The notes beneath the pieces are model-generated. The model saw only the letters and a program-made list of their open reading frames with translations. It was not told the origin of the DNA and did not search any database. From the NCBI GenBank assembly GCA_032164295.1, contig JAJHTX010000005.1, forward strand, positions 1,550,001 to 1,614,000: 64,000 nt of DNA. The letters are read 5' to 3'. Below are positions 55,798 to 64,000 of the stretch, piece by piece. How positions within the stretch are numbered: position 1 is the stretch's first letter; each line of letters opens with the position of its first letter. The position numbers and the translations under genes were made by a program. The stretch is from Inonotus obliquus (taxonomy: Eukaryota; Basidiomycota; Agaricomycetes; Hymenochaetales; Hymenochaetaceae).

Positions 55798-58153
55798 TTA
55801 AGGGGGTTTGAATAAATGAATAAGCGCCTCTTTGGACGCGAGGATGTTATGAAACTGGTGGAACCAGTTAAGCGATGGGGCGCGCGGAAACACCTGTCTT
55901 CCCCTGGGGCAGTGAAGGAGGCGGTGACGGATGGTATCCAACTCCCCGCACATACTGCAATCAGGGTGTTCGTCGTTGAACATGCGGTTAAGGACCTCAC
56001 CCACTGGCGCGACACCCGCTAGTAATCGGAGGGCTGTGGTCTCAGCAACACGGGAAATGCTGGCGTGAGTGATGTGTACTGGGAAAAACCCAACTTTGCG
56101 GAGGAGCTCCCTTTGCGCAGGAGTCTCGATCGTGTGATGTGCGTGTGCGCCGTTCGCAACCAGCGTCTCCTTCCACGCCTGACGCATCGCCGCTCTCGCA
56201 GATATCCGGAGCCCCTCCACAGTGGCAGCCGGAAACAACGCGTATTCATCGTCCTCCAGAGGAGGTTTGGCCGGGAACAGCCTAGCTGGCCACGGTCTAA
56301 AATATAAGAAGATATTAGTTTGGGCAAGTGCCGAAACTATTTGTTCAATAATCGCACAGGATGAGGGGATTGGGGAGATCAAATCCGCGCGAAACTCTAT
56401 AGGTATAAAAACTGGAACCTCAATAGGGAAGCCAAAATTAACAAAAGGATGGGTCAAATGACCATAAAGAAATTTCACCAATGAAACCAGAATTAAGCAA
56501 AACTGGTCCATGTCCTCCGTCGCCCGATAGGCAACTTGTTTTTCCATCATTTCTCGACCAACCACTGTCCATACCTCCGCCTTCCTTGGTTGATTTGAGG
56601 AATAGATCCACACTTGTGGTGGAAGTCCTTGGGGCATCAAGGTAGCTATCTTGGCGGTCATTCGCTGCCATACCGCCCGATACTCCGATCTGGGGAAGGG
56701 TAGTATAGGGATCATGGGGCGCGGCACGATGCTGCGCATGTATGCTTCTGGGATTGGGGGTGATCCTAGGCGATGAGCATCAATCGTCGCATTTTGCGTC
56801 TCCGCTATGTACGCCATGTTGAGCATGAGTGGGGGAATACCCGCTAGCGCCTCCATGATGTCAGTTCGAGTGAAGGGAAGCCAAGATCCCAAGTCGCGTA
56901 GCGCCTTCTGGTGGATGCCGTCAAACTCAGTGGCAAGTTCCGGCTGCTGCGCCATCCAAATAGGTGCCCCCCATGCCATGACTGGGAGGAGGATGTTTTG
57001 GTAGTATCTACGCATCGCTTTTAGGCGTAGCCCCGTTGAGCGACGCGTTAGCCAACGCAGCGCGTTCCACGTGTGTTTGGCCGCATTTTGTCGTGAAAGG
57101 ACGTGTGGCCGAAAACCCCGGTAGTCCGTCATCTCGATTCCCAACCATCGAATTATAGGCTTGGCCCACTCAACTCTGTCGTTGCCAAGTTGGATCGGGG
57201 TTGATGCTGTCAGCCTTCCGCCCGCTCGTTGTCGGCTTCTTCCCAGCGCCACGCCTTGGATTGATGCCTTGTCGATCTGGAGCCCAATGTCTATGAGCGC
57301 TTCGTTGACTTGTTGCATGCCATCTTGAGTTTCCCTTGCAACTGCAAATGCATTATTGCCCGTAGTCAGTAGGAGTCCGTCATCCATGTAAAACATAAGG
57401 GTGCGGTTCGTTAGTACCCGCAATGCGATGTTGGCAGCTATGTTCGCTAGGACCGGGGACATTGGTGACCCTTGAGGGACTCCAACCTCTGGTTTCAGCA
57501 TCCATTGTGAACGCTGTCCATTAAATGAGAAGGCGATCGTGCGCTGTTTCATAAACTGCATGATAGTGTTGTTAAGCGACGTCGGGACTCCCAGGAGGTC
57601 CAGTCCCTTCCTCAGATGGGCCGGCTCTATACAGTCGAAGAACCCTTGGATGTCAAAACCGACCACCGTGTAATGGGCGTCGAGGTTACCGATCCTGGAC
57701 ATCAGGGCGTGCCAGGCCGTCATGACCGATGCACCACGTCTGCCCCCATATTGTCGGCGGTCAAACGCAGGATGGCGGTACACTAAAGCTTGTAGCCGTG
57801 CCGCAACTATACGCTCAAAGAGTTTAGCTAGCACTTCCTCCACGCATATTGGTCTATACGCCCTAGGGGAGTCCAGAGGATAGGGTTTGGGTTTCCGTAC
57901 CATAGCTACGATGGAGCGCTTAAACTCCAGAGGGTAGACCTCAAATTTTACCATCGCATTGAACATGTTCGTGAAGCAGCCAACGTATCGCCGCACCGCC
58001 GGACTGATCGCATAGAATGTCATGCCCGAAGGGCCCGGAGAGCTGTTGGGCGGAATTCCCTTAAGCGCCGACAGTACCTCGCTTTCCGAAAAGGATCGCT
58101 GTTGTTCCTGAGACGTGAGGTGTTCCTCCTCTTCGCCCCTTGCCATAACCCGC
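55798..58153 (-). pseudogene. LINE copy 2 ORF2, reverse transcriptase and C-terminal part
   Basis: An open frame of about 780 codons with all reverse transcriptase landmarks: ALKGIPPNSSPGPSG, YPLDSPRAYRPICVEEVLAK, VVGFDIQGFFDC (first Asp), GVPQGSPMSPVLANIAANIA, and the active-site YMDDGLLLT. The post-RT region ends with the CX2CX8HX4C motif (CSMCGELDTIRHRLLHC). No RNase H domain was recognised. The N-terminus is cut off from the endonuclease by the CGGTAC element, so this is half of a broken ORF2; an internal ATG at 58146 exists by chance. Confidence 0.92.
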
Positions 58154-59472
58154 TAAATGTGCGAGATCGCGTCCGGTACCGAAATACCGAGACGAGGGGT
58201 GTATGGTTTTAAGTGGGGGAGGGCTAATACGTGCCGGTACTTAACCAGTACGCTCACTGTACTTGTTGTCTATGAAATGGGGGAGTGAATGGATGGGCCA
58301 GAAGTGAAGAGTATGTGATTCTGGTACAAAAAGGACTGGTCAGAGCGTGGGAAAAACTTCGGTATAGGTCGGTACAAGAGAGAACGTAGCAAAACAAGAG
58401 TCTAATACCGTGGGAAAAACCTCGGTACAGGTCGGTACTGAAAGAAAGGGGTCGGTACGTGGAGGTATGTTGTCAAACAAGAAGATCAGTACAGAAACTA
58501 AAGGATGACGTGCAGAATACAAAGGATAACTAAAGGTCGGTACCGTGGGAAAAACGTCGGTACAGGTCGGTACTGCAAGGAAACAGCTAGCACGGGGTGG
58601 TATAGCAAGAAACAGACTGGGGGAGGCTGGTGGCTGAGAGTGTTGACTGGACCGGGAAGGAAACCTGAGCCCTCACACGGGAGGCTAACTCCAAAGTTTC
58701 ACTTGAGACGGAACTGGGATGGGACTGGGACGGAAATCGAGACGAGACTGAGACGGAACTGAGAAGGGGGTGAGGAAACCCGAGCCCTCACGTTAGAGGC
58801 TAGCTCCTAAGATTACCTGGAGAGCTACTACGTACAGGAGGAGATATTTATACTACTGTACCGTAGTTAGCTCATAAGTCCAAAAGGGGAAAGTAAAAAG
58901 GAAGATCAAAACAAAGAAAAGTCTGAAGAAAAATATAACAAGGAAAGTGAATATTGCAGCGCCATCAGGGGGACAACAAGAAAGGGTTAGGGAGGACAAG
59001 ATACCAATGAAAACGTAGCATATAGTATCCCTGGATGAAAAGTCCTCAGGACAAGAGAACTGCACCCCTGCTGATTGATACCGACACGTTCCTGGTGGTA
59101 CCGGACCTGAAAACCTTAACGGATACTGACCCTGAGCTTTCCCAAAGAACCAGCATACATAGTCCAACCATCAGGAATGAATACCAGAGAGGGAGACGTC
59201 TGATCCATGTCATGAGAGCATGTCGAATAGTCAATTTGTCTCGGTACCGGGTTTCTCGGCACTCGGTACTCTCGGTATTCTCGGTACCGGGTTTCTTGGC
59301 GCTCGGTACCGGTACTCTCGGCGTTCGGTACTTCGAGAAATGGGACCGACGGTTTCTCTGGGTGTGCTGGTGGATACTGGAAGGTGTAGATGGGACTGTA
59401 CCGCAGCATGGGGTAAGCATAGAATAGGATACCGGGCTTGATACCGAGCTCAGCTGCACGTAGTTCTCTTCA
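58154..59472. mobile_element. CGGTAC-rich non-coding element, copy 2
   Basis: 1319 bp inserted in LINE copy 2 ORF2 between codons for FPTR and VMARG. CCGC flanks both sides (58150-58153, 59473-59476), a 4-bp duplication or 5 bp with one mismatch. The left edge TAAATGTGCGAGATCGCGTC matches copy 1, and similar blocks recur in the same order: TACGTG(C/G)CGGTACT near the left, a CTGAGCCCTCAC..AGGCTA type block in the middle, and AATGAAAACGTAGCA before the right third. It has about 20 CGGTAC motifs, including a cluster at 59240-59345 where CTCGGTAC recurs. No coding frame seen. Confidence 0.65.
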
Positions 59473-60675
59473 CCGCGTTGGGAAGTAGTGTTGTCGGAAG
59501 GCCTCAGCAATCTCAACGTGTCTAACTGCGCGGAAAGGAGCCGTCAGCGTTGGGATGTTGGTTTGCCGTCTAGGTAAACCGGTTTTGTGGAACTTCCATG
59601 GCATGATGTTGCCCGCTTCATCCCGTCGCGTGTGATACCATTCCCACCTCCGGTTGCGAAGCCAGTACAACAAGTCCGGCGCGCCCTCCTCGACCCTCCG
59701 ATCGCATTCCTCATCCCACCACCTCTCCTTACGCTGGGAAACCGTTTCATACGCGAGGCAGCTTGTAGCCTGTTTCGCGCTTGTGAACAATTGAGCGAAC
59801 CATGCAAGTACCGCCTGCCCACTCGTAGGTTGGCTTTTCCAGAAGCCCGGGGGAACCGCGTATTCCAACTCAGCTGCCCAAAGATCAGCCTTGTCATTAG
59901 GGATGCCCATGCGCTCGAGGCTAGCACGATTGCTCCAGTTTGAAAGGTCCGCTGTGATGATGCAATGGTGGCCTCTTATCTCAATATGTGGATGTACCTT
60001 CCATGTCTGACGCAAGTCCGGGAGTGACGCTGGAGTAAAGAGGATTGCGTCTGGGTGAGTTCCCGTGCCAGGTCGCTCGCCGTGACACGTTACTGCGTCC
60101 GGGTCATCCGCGCATGTGAATGCCGGGTGGTTGTCCAACCATCCCGTGAAGAAGTTTTCTCGCTCAATGTTCGCTCGGCCGGCCGATCCTCTGTTTGACC
60201 AGTAGGACTTTGTATTAAAGTCCCCAGCTATGATTGATCCCTCCGGGAAACCCCGCTGAAACCTCGCGGCTGTAGCGCCCCACGTAGTGCGGTGCGTAGC
60301 ATGAGGGCAATATACTGAAAAAATATGCAGGTTGCCTTCGCCAACATGTAGCTCGGCATGGACCATGGTTTCGTCAGGCACGTCGTCGTGCTGCGACCAG
60401 CGTATTCCCCTTGGGATTGCTATGCCCACCCACGGGTCTTGACCTTTGGCTAGGACCATCGTGTGTCCTTCGAACAGTGGTGCGCCCATCGCCAACACCT
60501 CCCTTTCCCCTGTCGTGCGCGCCGTTCCCACCTTAATATGGGGTATCTCCTGGATGCACCATATGTCTAAATCCCACGCTGAAAAGTGCGTTTGCTGTAG
60601 AAGATGTTGAGCCATAAATAACGATATACCAGAACGACCCGCGTTGTAAGACACGATCTTGAGCTGTCCCTTCAT
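59473..60675 (-). pseudogene. LINE copy 2 ORF2, endonuclease part
   Basis: Begins at ATG 60675 (overlapping the ORF1 stop as TAATG) and runs 401 codons to the insertion. The endonuclease motifs are intact: LKIVSYNAGRSG, IWCIQEIPH, FSVYCPHATHR, IAGDFNTKSYWSN, GHHCIITADLSNW. It stops at FPTR where the CGGTAC element enters. The frame resumes at 58153. Confidence 0.92.
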
Positions 60676-62978
60676 TAATAAGTGGGAGGGGAGGACGCTC
60701 GCCTAATATTCGTAGGCTTCTTAGGACAATTCGGGTAGTCGGCCCGATGTGCGCCTCGGCAATTCGCGCATTTGACCACGTGTTCGCATGACGTAGCGGT
60801 CGCACAATCTGCGCACTTGTTCTCGCATAGCTCTGTCTGATGCGGCTCTGCACACCGGGCGCACCTGTACAGCTCCGTACAGTCCTGATCGCTGTGCCTA
60901 TAGCGGTAGCATTTCTTACATTGGATCGGGCCCGTCCGCGCCTTTGGCTCCACTGCGTACTGGTTCCGCCCGTAGTAACGGATCGATCGGCGGACGATTC
61001 CATTATTGTGAAAAATCGCCTCCTTAGCTTTCAGGGGGTGCGACACCGCCACCATGATCGCCGCCGTGGCGGACCGATTACGGTTCAGCATTTCCTGGAT
61101 GGTGGTAGGCTGGCCCATAAAGTGTGGGGCCTCCGTGAACGGGAATTCGTTGAAGACCGCGTTCGACAATCGGAGCTCGGCTGCGATTTCCGCCGGGGTA
61201 TGGATCTGCTTTGTCGTGGGATTCAAAATCGGGAACCCTGGGACGATAAATTGGAAGGACTCCGTGAAAGGAGTGAACTCCACCGACGTCATCGCATCCG
61301 ACGTAATCCTGAGCTTAGCCTGTAGAGCTTCAGCCCATTCTACTCCCATATCCGTCGCGTCTGGTCGCGCTGCCACATCCACAACGAGGATGCCTTTCAG
61401 CGACCAGCTAGCCTTCATCAAAGTCAGCGGTCCGCCTTTCTTGGGACTAGGCTTGGTCGCCCGGGCTAGGACGTATAGTTCCTCCCGCGACAGAGAGGGA
61501 CGCGGTCTGACTGTAAAACCCAGAGTAGTGGCAGTCTTAGCCTTCCGCATCCGGATGTCGTTGATCGTGGTCTTCTTCTTCTTAGGCACTGTCTTAGTCG
61601 GGCCAACGCCCTGTTGACCCGCGTTCGCCGCTTGGGCATACGTGTGGCTACCCGCATTCTTCCGCGTGACCGGGACGAAAGGGGCCGGGGCCTGGGCAGG
61701 GACGTACCGGATGTAACGGTCCGGGATGCCCTGAGCTTCGTTGGACGAGTTAATGGCGTCGACGTCTATGACCTCGATCTCCTTTCCCTTGCCTTTGTTT
61801 TTCGGCTTGGGAGGCGCCTGTTGGGGGTTAGCGTTATGCACAACCTGCGCACCGGGGGCCGCTACCTGCACACCCGGGCGTCGATTAGGGGTTGTATCCT
61901 GGGGTGCTTTATGCTGTCCACCTCCCGGGGCAGCACCCTGCGCAGCGGGGGGTTGTGCCCACCTAGACGCCTGGAGCCCTTGGCCCCCTGTGGTCGTCTG
62001 GTGGACGGGACCCGGCAGACGTCCCTGTTCAACCTTCTTCAGCCTTTCCCCCATAACGGCCAACTGCTTCCTGGTCTCGTCCGCCGCCTCTCGTGCCTGG
62101 CGACCCGCCACCATCTGCTCTTCACTCATAAGCTTAAGCCGATCTAAGATCGCGTACAGCTGTGGGTCGACGTCTTTCCCGTGCGTTGGGTAAACGGCCG
62201 GTGTAAGGGCGCAGTCATCGGCTAGGTGACGTAAGCCGTCTTCAAAGCTGCCGGGCCAGAGGGATTCCTTCATATACCCCCCGGAAAAGCCCCACATGAA
62301 ACGGTCCATGACGTCATTCTGAGCGAACGGGCCATCCTCCCTGGACTGAGAAATGGCGGAGAACAACATGGCCGTCACCTTACCCAAGGTATAGCCCATC
62401 TGTTCGTAATTGTGCGCCGTTGAACCCGGCTGCGACCCTGGCGATTCCTCAACTGGATCCGGCAGACGAAGTTCCGCTTCCACCCGGTCCATAACTTCTC
62501 CCACGAACGTGTAAGTTCTCTCGTAGGCGGCCTGTGCATCAAAAACACTTTCCACCTCCATCTGTTCGTCCCACGTCTTCTTCCCAGGTTCAGGGGCCTC
62601 CCTAGCAGGGGCCTCCCCCGAAGCCTTGCGTTTCCCAAGGCGCTGTGCCAAGGCCTCCTGTTGATTGAGGGCCTCCTGCTGATTAAGAGCGTCCGCCACC
62701 GCTGTGTCGACGCTGTGACCGGTGGGAACAATCCACCTGTCTGAATCGCGGCCAGCAAAGCCGACCTCTGCTGCCCGCAGGTCCTCTGGGGACAGCTGGG
62801 ACCTTATCAGGTTTGGGTCTGGTGCAAACGACGGCGCCCCCACTGACTGAGAGACACGGCCGATGGAGGGTTTTGGTGGCGCAGGGGGAGCCCCTTTGCT
62901 AGACAATGCTGCCTGAATACGTTTCACTCCTCCTCGTGTTACAGATCGTAAACTACGTGACTCGCCGTTGTCAGACAT
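60675..62978 (-). CDS. LINE copy 2 ORF1 (Gag-like, CCHC knuckles)
   Basis: 767 residues from ATG 62978, intact and close to copy 1 ORF1 throughout, including the basic patch (KKKKTTINDIRMRKAKT) and the C-terminal zinc knuckles (CKKCYRYRHSDQDC, CARCAEPHQTELC, CANCRGAHRADYPNC). It is more diverged from copy 1 just after the basic patch (around residues 490-540) than elsewhere. The stop overlaps the ORF2 ATG by one base. Confidence 0.9.
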   Translation of the reverse strand: MSDNGESRSLRSVTRGGVKRIQAALSSKGAPPAPPKPSIGRVSQSVGAPSFAPDPNLIRSQLSPEDLRAAEVGFAGRDSDRWIVPTGHSVDTAVADALNQQEALNQQEALAQRLGKRKASGEAPAREAPEPGKKTWDEQMEVESVFDAQAAYERTYTFVGEVMDRVEAELRLPDPVEESPGSQPGSTAHNYEQMGYTLGKVTAMLFSAISQSREDGPFAQNDVMDRFMWGFSGGYMKESLWPGSFEDGLRHLADDCALTPAVYPTHGKDVDPQLYAILDRLKLMSEEQMVAGRQAREAADETRKQLAVMGERLKKVEQGRLPGPVHQTTTGGQGLQASRWAQPPAAQGAAPGGGQHKAPQDTTPNRRPGVQVAAPGAQVVHNANPQQAPPKPKNKGKGKEIEVIDVDAINSSNEAQGIPDRYIRYVPAQAPAPFVPVTRKNAGSHTYAQAANAGQQGVGPTKTVPKKKKTTINDIRMRKAKTATTLGFTVRPRPSLSREELYVLARATKPSPKKGGPLTLMKASWSLKGILVVDVAARPDATDMGVEWAEALQAKLRITSDAMTSVEFTPFTESFQFIVPGFPILNPTTKQIHTPAEIAAELRLSNAVFNEFPFTEAPHFMGQPTTIQEMLNRNRSATAAIMVAVSHPLKAKEAIFHNNGIVRRSIRYYGRNQYAVEPKARTGPIQCKKCYRYRHSDQDCTELYRCARCAEPHQTELCENKCADCATATSCEHVVKCANCRGAHRADYPNCPKKPTNIRRASSPPTY

Positions 62979-63175
62979 GGCGGTCAAAGAGAGAAGGCTT
63001 CAGGATGAATTGAATAAGACAACGTGACGAAGATGGATCAGTGACGTCAATTTTGATTTCCGTATATAGACCAACACCTCACCGTAGATCCTCCACCCAA
63101 ACCGAACGCGCACTAGACACCCCTTACCCCACCACGACCAACATCAGCGCCGACAGAGTACAGAGAGCGAGCATA

Positions 63176-64000
63176 ATGCAGAATGATGGCGCGACCATCT
63201 CACGCGCGACTTCTATGTCGCGTGCGAGTAACAAGGGCTCGACAATGAGTCGTAACCAATCTCTCATTAAGAAGAACATCGCACCGAATGACCTGCGTCC
63301 GTCTGACGTTCTTATTGAGAGGTTTGTTGGGTGGAAGATGGTTGTAAAGCAGCTTATCGCCTATTTCGAGGTATGTGCTTTGAATTGAGGAAGTAGTTAG
63401 ATGCGGTTGATAATGCGTTGCTGTGCCACAGGGCGTTGCGGACATTGAGAACAACATTGCACGCGAGATGACGAAACTTGGTGCTGTCATCCAAGTACCG
63501 TTCCGCACAGGTAACCAGTTTTTGGGTGAAGGAGGTGTTCAGGTACGTTAACCCTCCTATGCACTGACGTATACCTCAATTCTCACCATTTTGTAGGATA
63601 TTTTTTATGGTATCCGAGACAAGACGCGTGCCATAGCTGACCAGCATGCAAATCTTTACAAAACAATCGACAGTTCTATAATACAACACTTGATTAAACT
63701 TCGCACAGAGATCAAAGCACACATTAAGGCAATAACCATCTTATTCGGAGATCGATTTAAATCTAACACTTCCTTAGAACGTTCAAAATGACACGGGGAA
63801 GTTGGCGGCGAACGTTGCCAAGGAAAGAGAGATGTCAACTCGTCTTGTTGCCGAGCTTTCAAAGAATATTGCAGTGTTCAAGAACACCCCTATGCAGGTG
63901 TCATCGAAGGATGACCCGTGAGTCGTCTGATGCGCTTTTGTGTATAAGGTTTCTTATGACGGTATAGATTCGTCGCAAACATCAACGTGGCGCGTCAGCT
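63176..64000 (+). CDS. BAR-like coiled-coil protein, 3' end outside the window
   Basis: Exons 63176-63370, 63432-63542, 63597-63728, 63778-63917 and 63968 onward; about 200 residues are visible. A Ser/Arg-rich start (ISRATSMSRASNKGSTMSR) precedes a long helical region (FVGWKMVVKQLIAYFEGVAD, IENNIAREMTKLGAVIQ, GIRDKTRAIADQHANLYKTI, KLAANVAKEREMSTRLVAEL) with the pattern of BAR/F-BAR membrane-curving proteins. I recall a conserved fungal family with such a start but cannot name the member with certainty. The intron at 63729-63777 begins GC rather than GT. The LINE chain ends 178 bp upstream of the ATG. Confidence 0.75.

Larger units (their letters stand above)
55259..62997 (-). mobile_element. 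Non-LTR retrotransposon (LINE), copy 2, interrupted by a CGGTAC element
   Basis: Complete from leader to tail on the minus strand: 21-nt leader, ORF1 (62978-60675), ORF2 endonuclease part (60675-59473), CGGTAC element (59472-58154), ORF2 reverse transcriptase and C-terminal part (58153-55798), 3' UTR in two tandem units (to 55259). Apart from the insertion the frames are open, so this copy was coding-intact when the insertion happened. It is about 90% identical to copy 1 at the protein level by eye. Its 3' end abuts the non-coding LINE-like element without intervening DNA. Confidence 0.88.

Noticed and set aside
55798..58146. Independent protein starting at ATG 58146
   Set aside because: The ATG arises inside ORF2 only because the CGGTAC element cut the frame. 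The sequence continues the endonuclease part at 59473.
1..64000. Bacterial-style features (ribosome binding sites, operons, CRISPR arrays) and tRNA or rRNA genes
   Set aside because: Spliced genes throughout show this is a fungal nuclear region. No regularly spaced direct repeats with spacers and no cloverleaf-like tRNA were seen.

Overview
The window is nuclear DNA from a filamentous basidiomycete, most likely an Agaricomycete. Genes are packed on both strands and broken by many short introns of about 48-65 nt. The recognisable families fit this: an F-box protein, oxalate decarboxylase, a Tsc13-type reductase with a ubiquitin-like start, and fungal TKL-type kinases. I saw no bacterial, organellar, tRNA, rRNA or CRISPR features. 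Exon models were built by hand from GT-AG (twice GC-AG) sites, reading frame and family conservation; no transcript data were used.

Left part (1-18.7 kb): a 5'-truncated uricase gene, a transcription factor joining two C2H2 fingers to a Zn2Cys6 cluster, a THEM6-like thioesterase-fold gene, and two tandem paralogues encoding a protein kinase fused to an ARID (Swi1-like) DNA-binding domain. Around these lie broken duplicates: pieces of the ARID/Swi1-like tail, in one case joined to a copy of the transcription factor's 3' end (5.4-6.7 kb), and a second tail piece followed by a weak trace of the same 3' module (9.1-10.5 kb). A fold-back MITE lies at 6.8 kb.

Middle part (19-42.5 kb): conserved single-copy genes for basic cell functions. 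They are PHO88/SND3 and GET4 (ER targeting), a secreted bicupin oxalate decarboxylase, SPC25 (kinetochore), a secreted ThuA-like protein, ARV1 (lipid transport), an F-box protein, an ABHD11-like hydrolase and TSC13 (very-long-chain fatty acid elongation). Two pairs are divergent with short shared upstream regions (ARV1/F-box and ABHD11/TSC13). A stretch of about 5 kb between GET4 and oxalate decarboxylase holds nothing I can recognise.

Right part (42.5-63 kb): a nest of transposable elements. Two LINE-type retrotransposons (ORF1 with CCHC knuckles; ORF2 with endonuclease and reverse transcriptase) lie head to tail on the minus strand. Between them is a 1.1-kb non-coding element that has the LINE's 5' leader and a related 3' tail. 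Both LINE ORF2s are broken by copies of a non-coding element rich in CGGTAC/CGGTATC motifs. The left LINE also carries a complete hAT DNA transposon with an intact 14-exon transposase and a perfect 8-bp target duplication. The window ends inside a gene for a BAR-like coiled-coil protein.

Most noteworthy: the duplicated kinase-ARID fusion, the CGGTAC element family, the LINE-derived non-autonomous element in a head-to-tail chain, and the intact, apparently young hAT.
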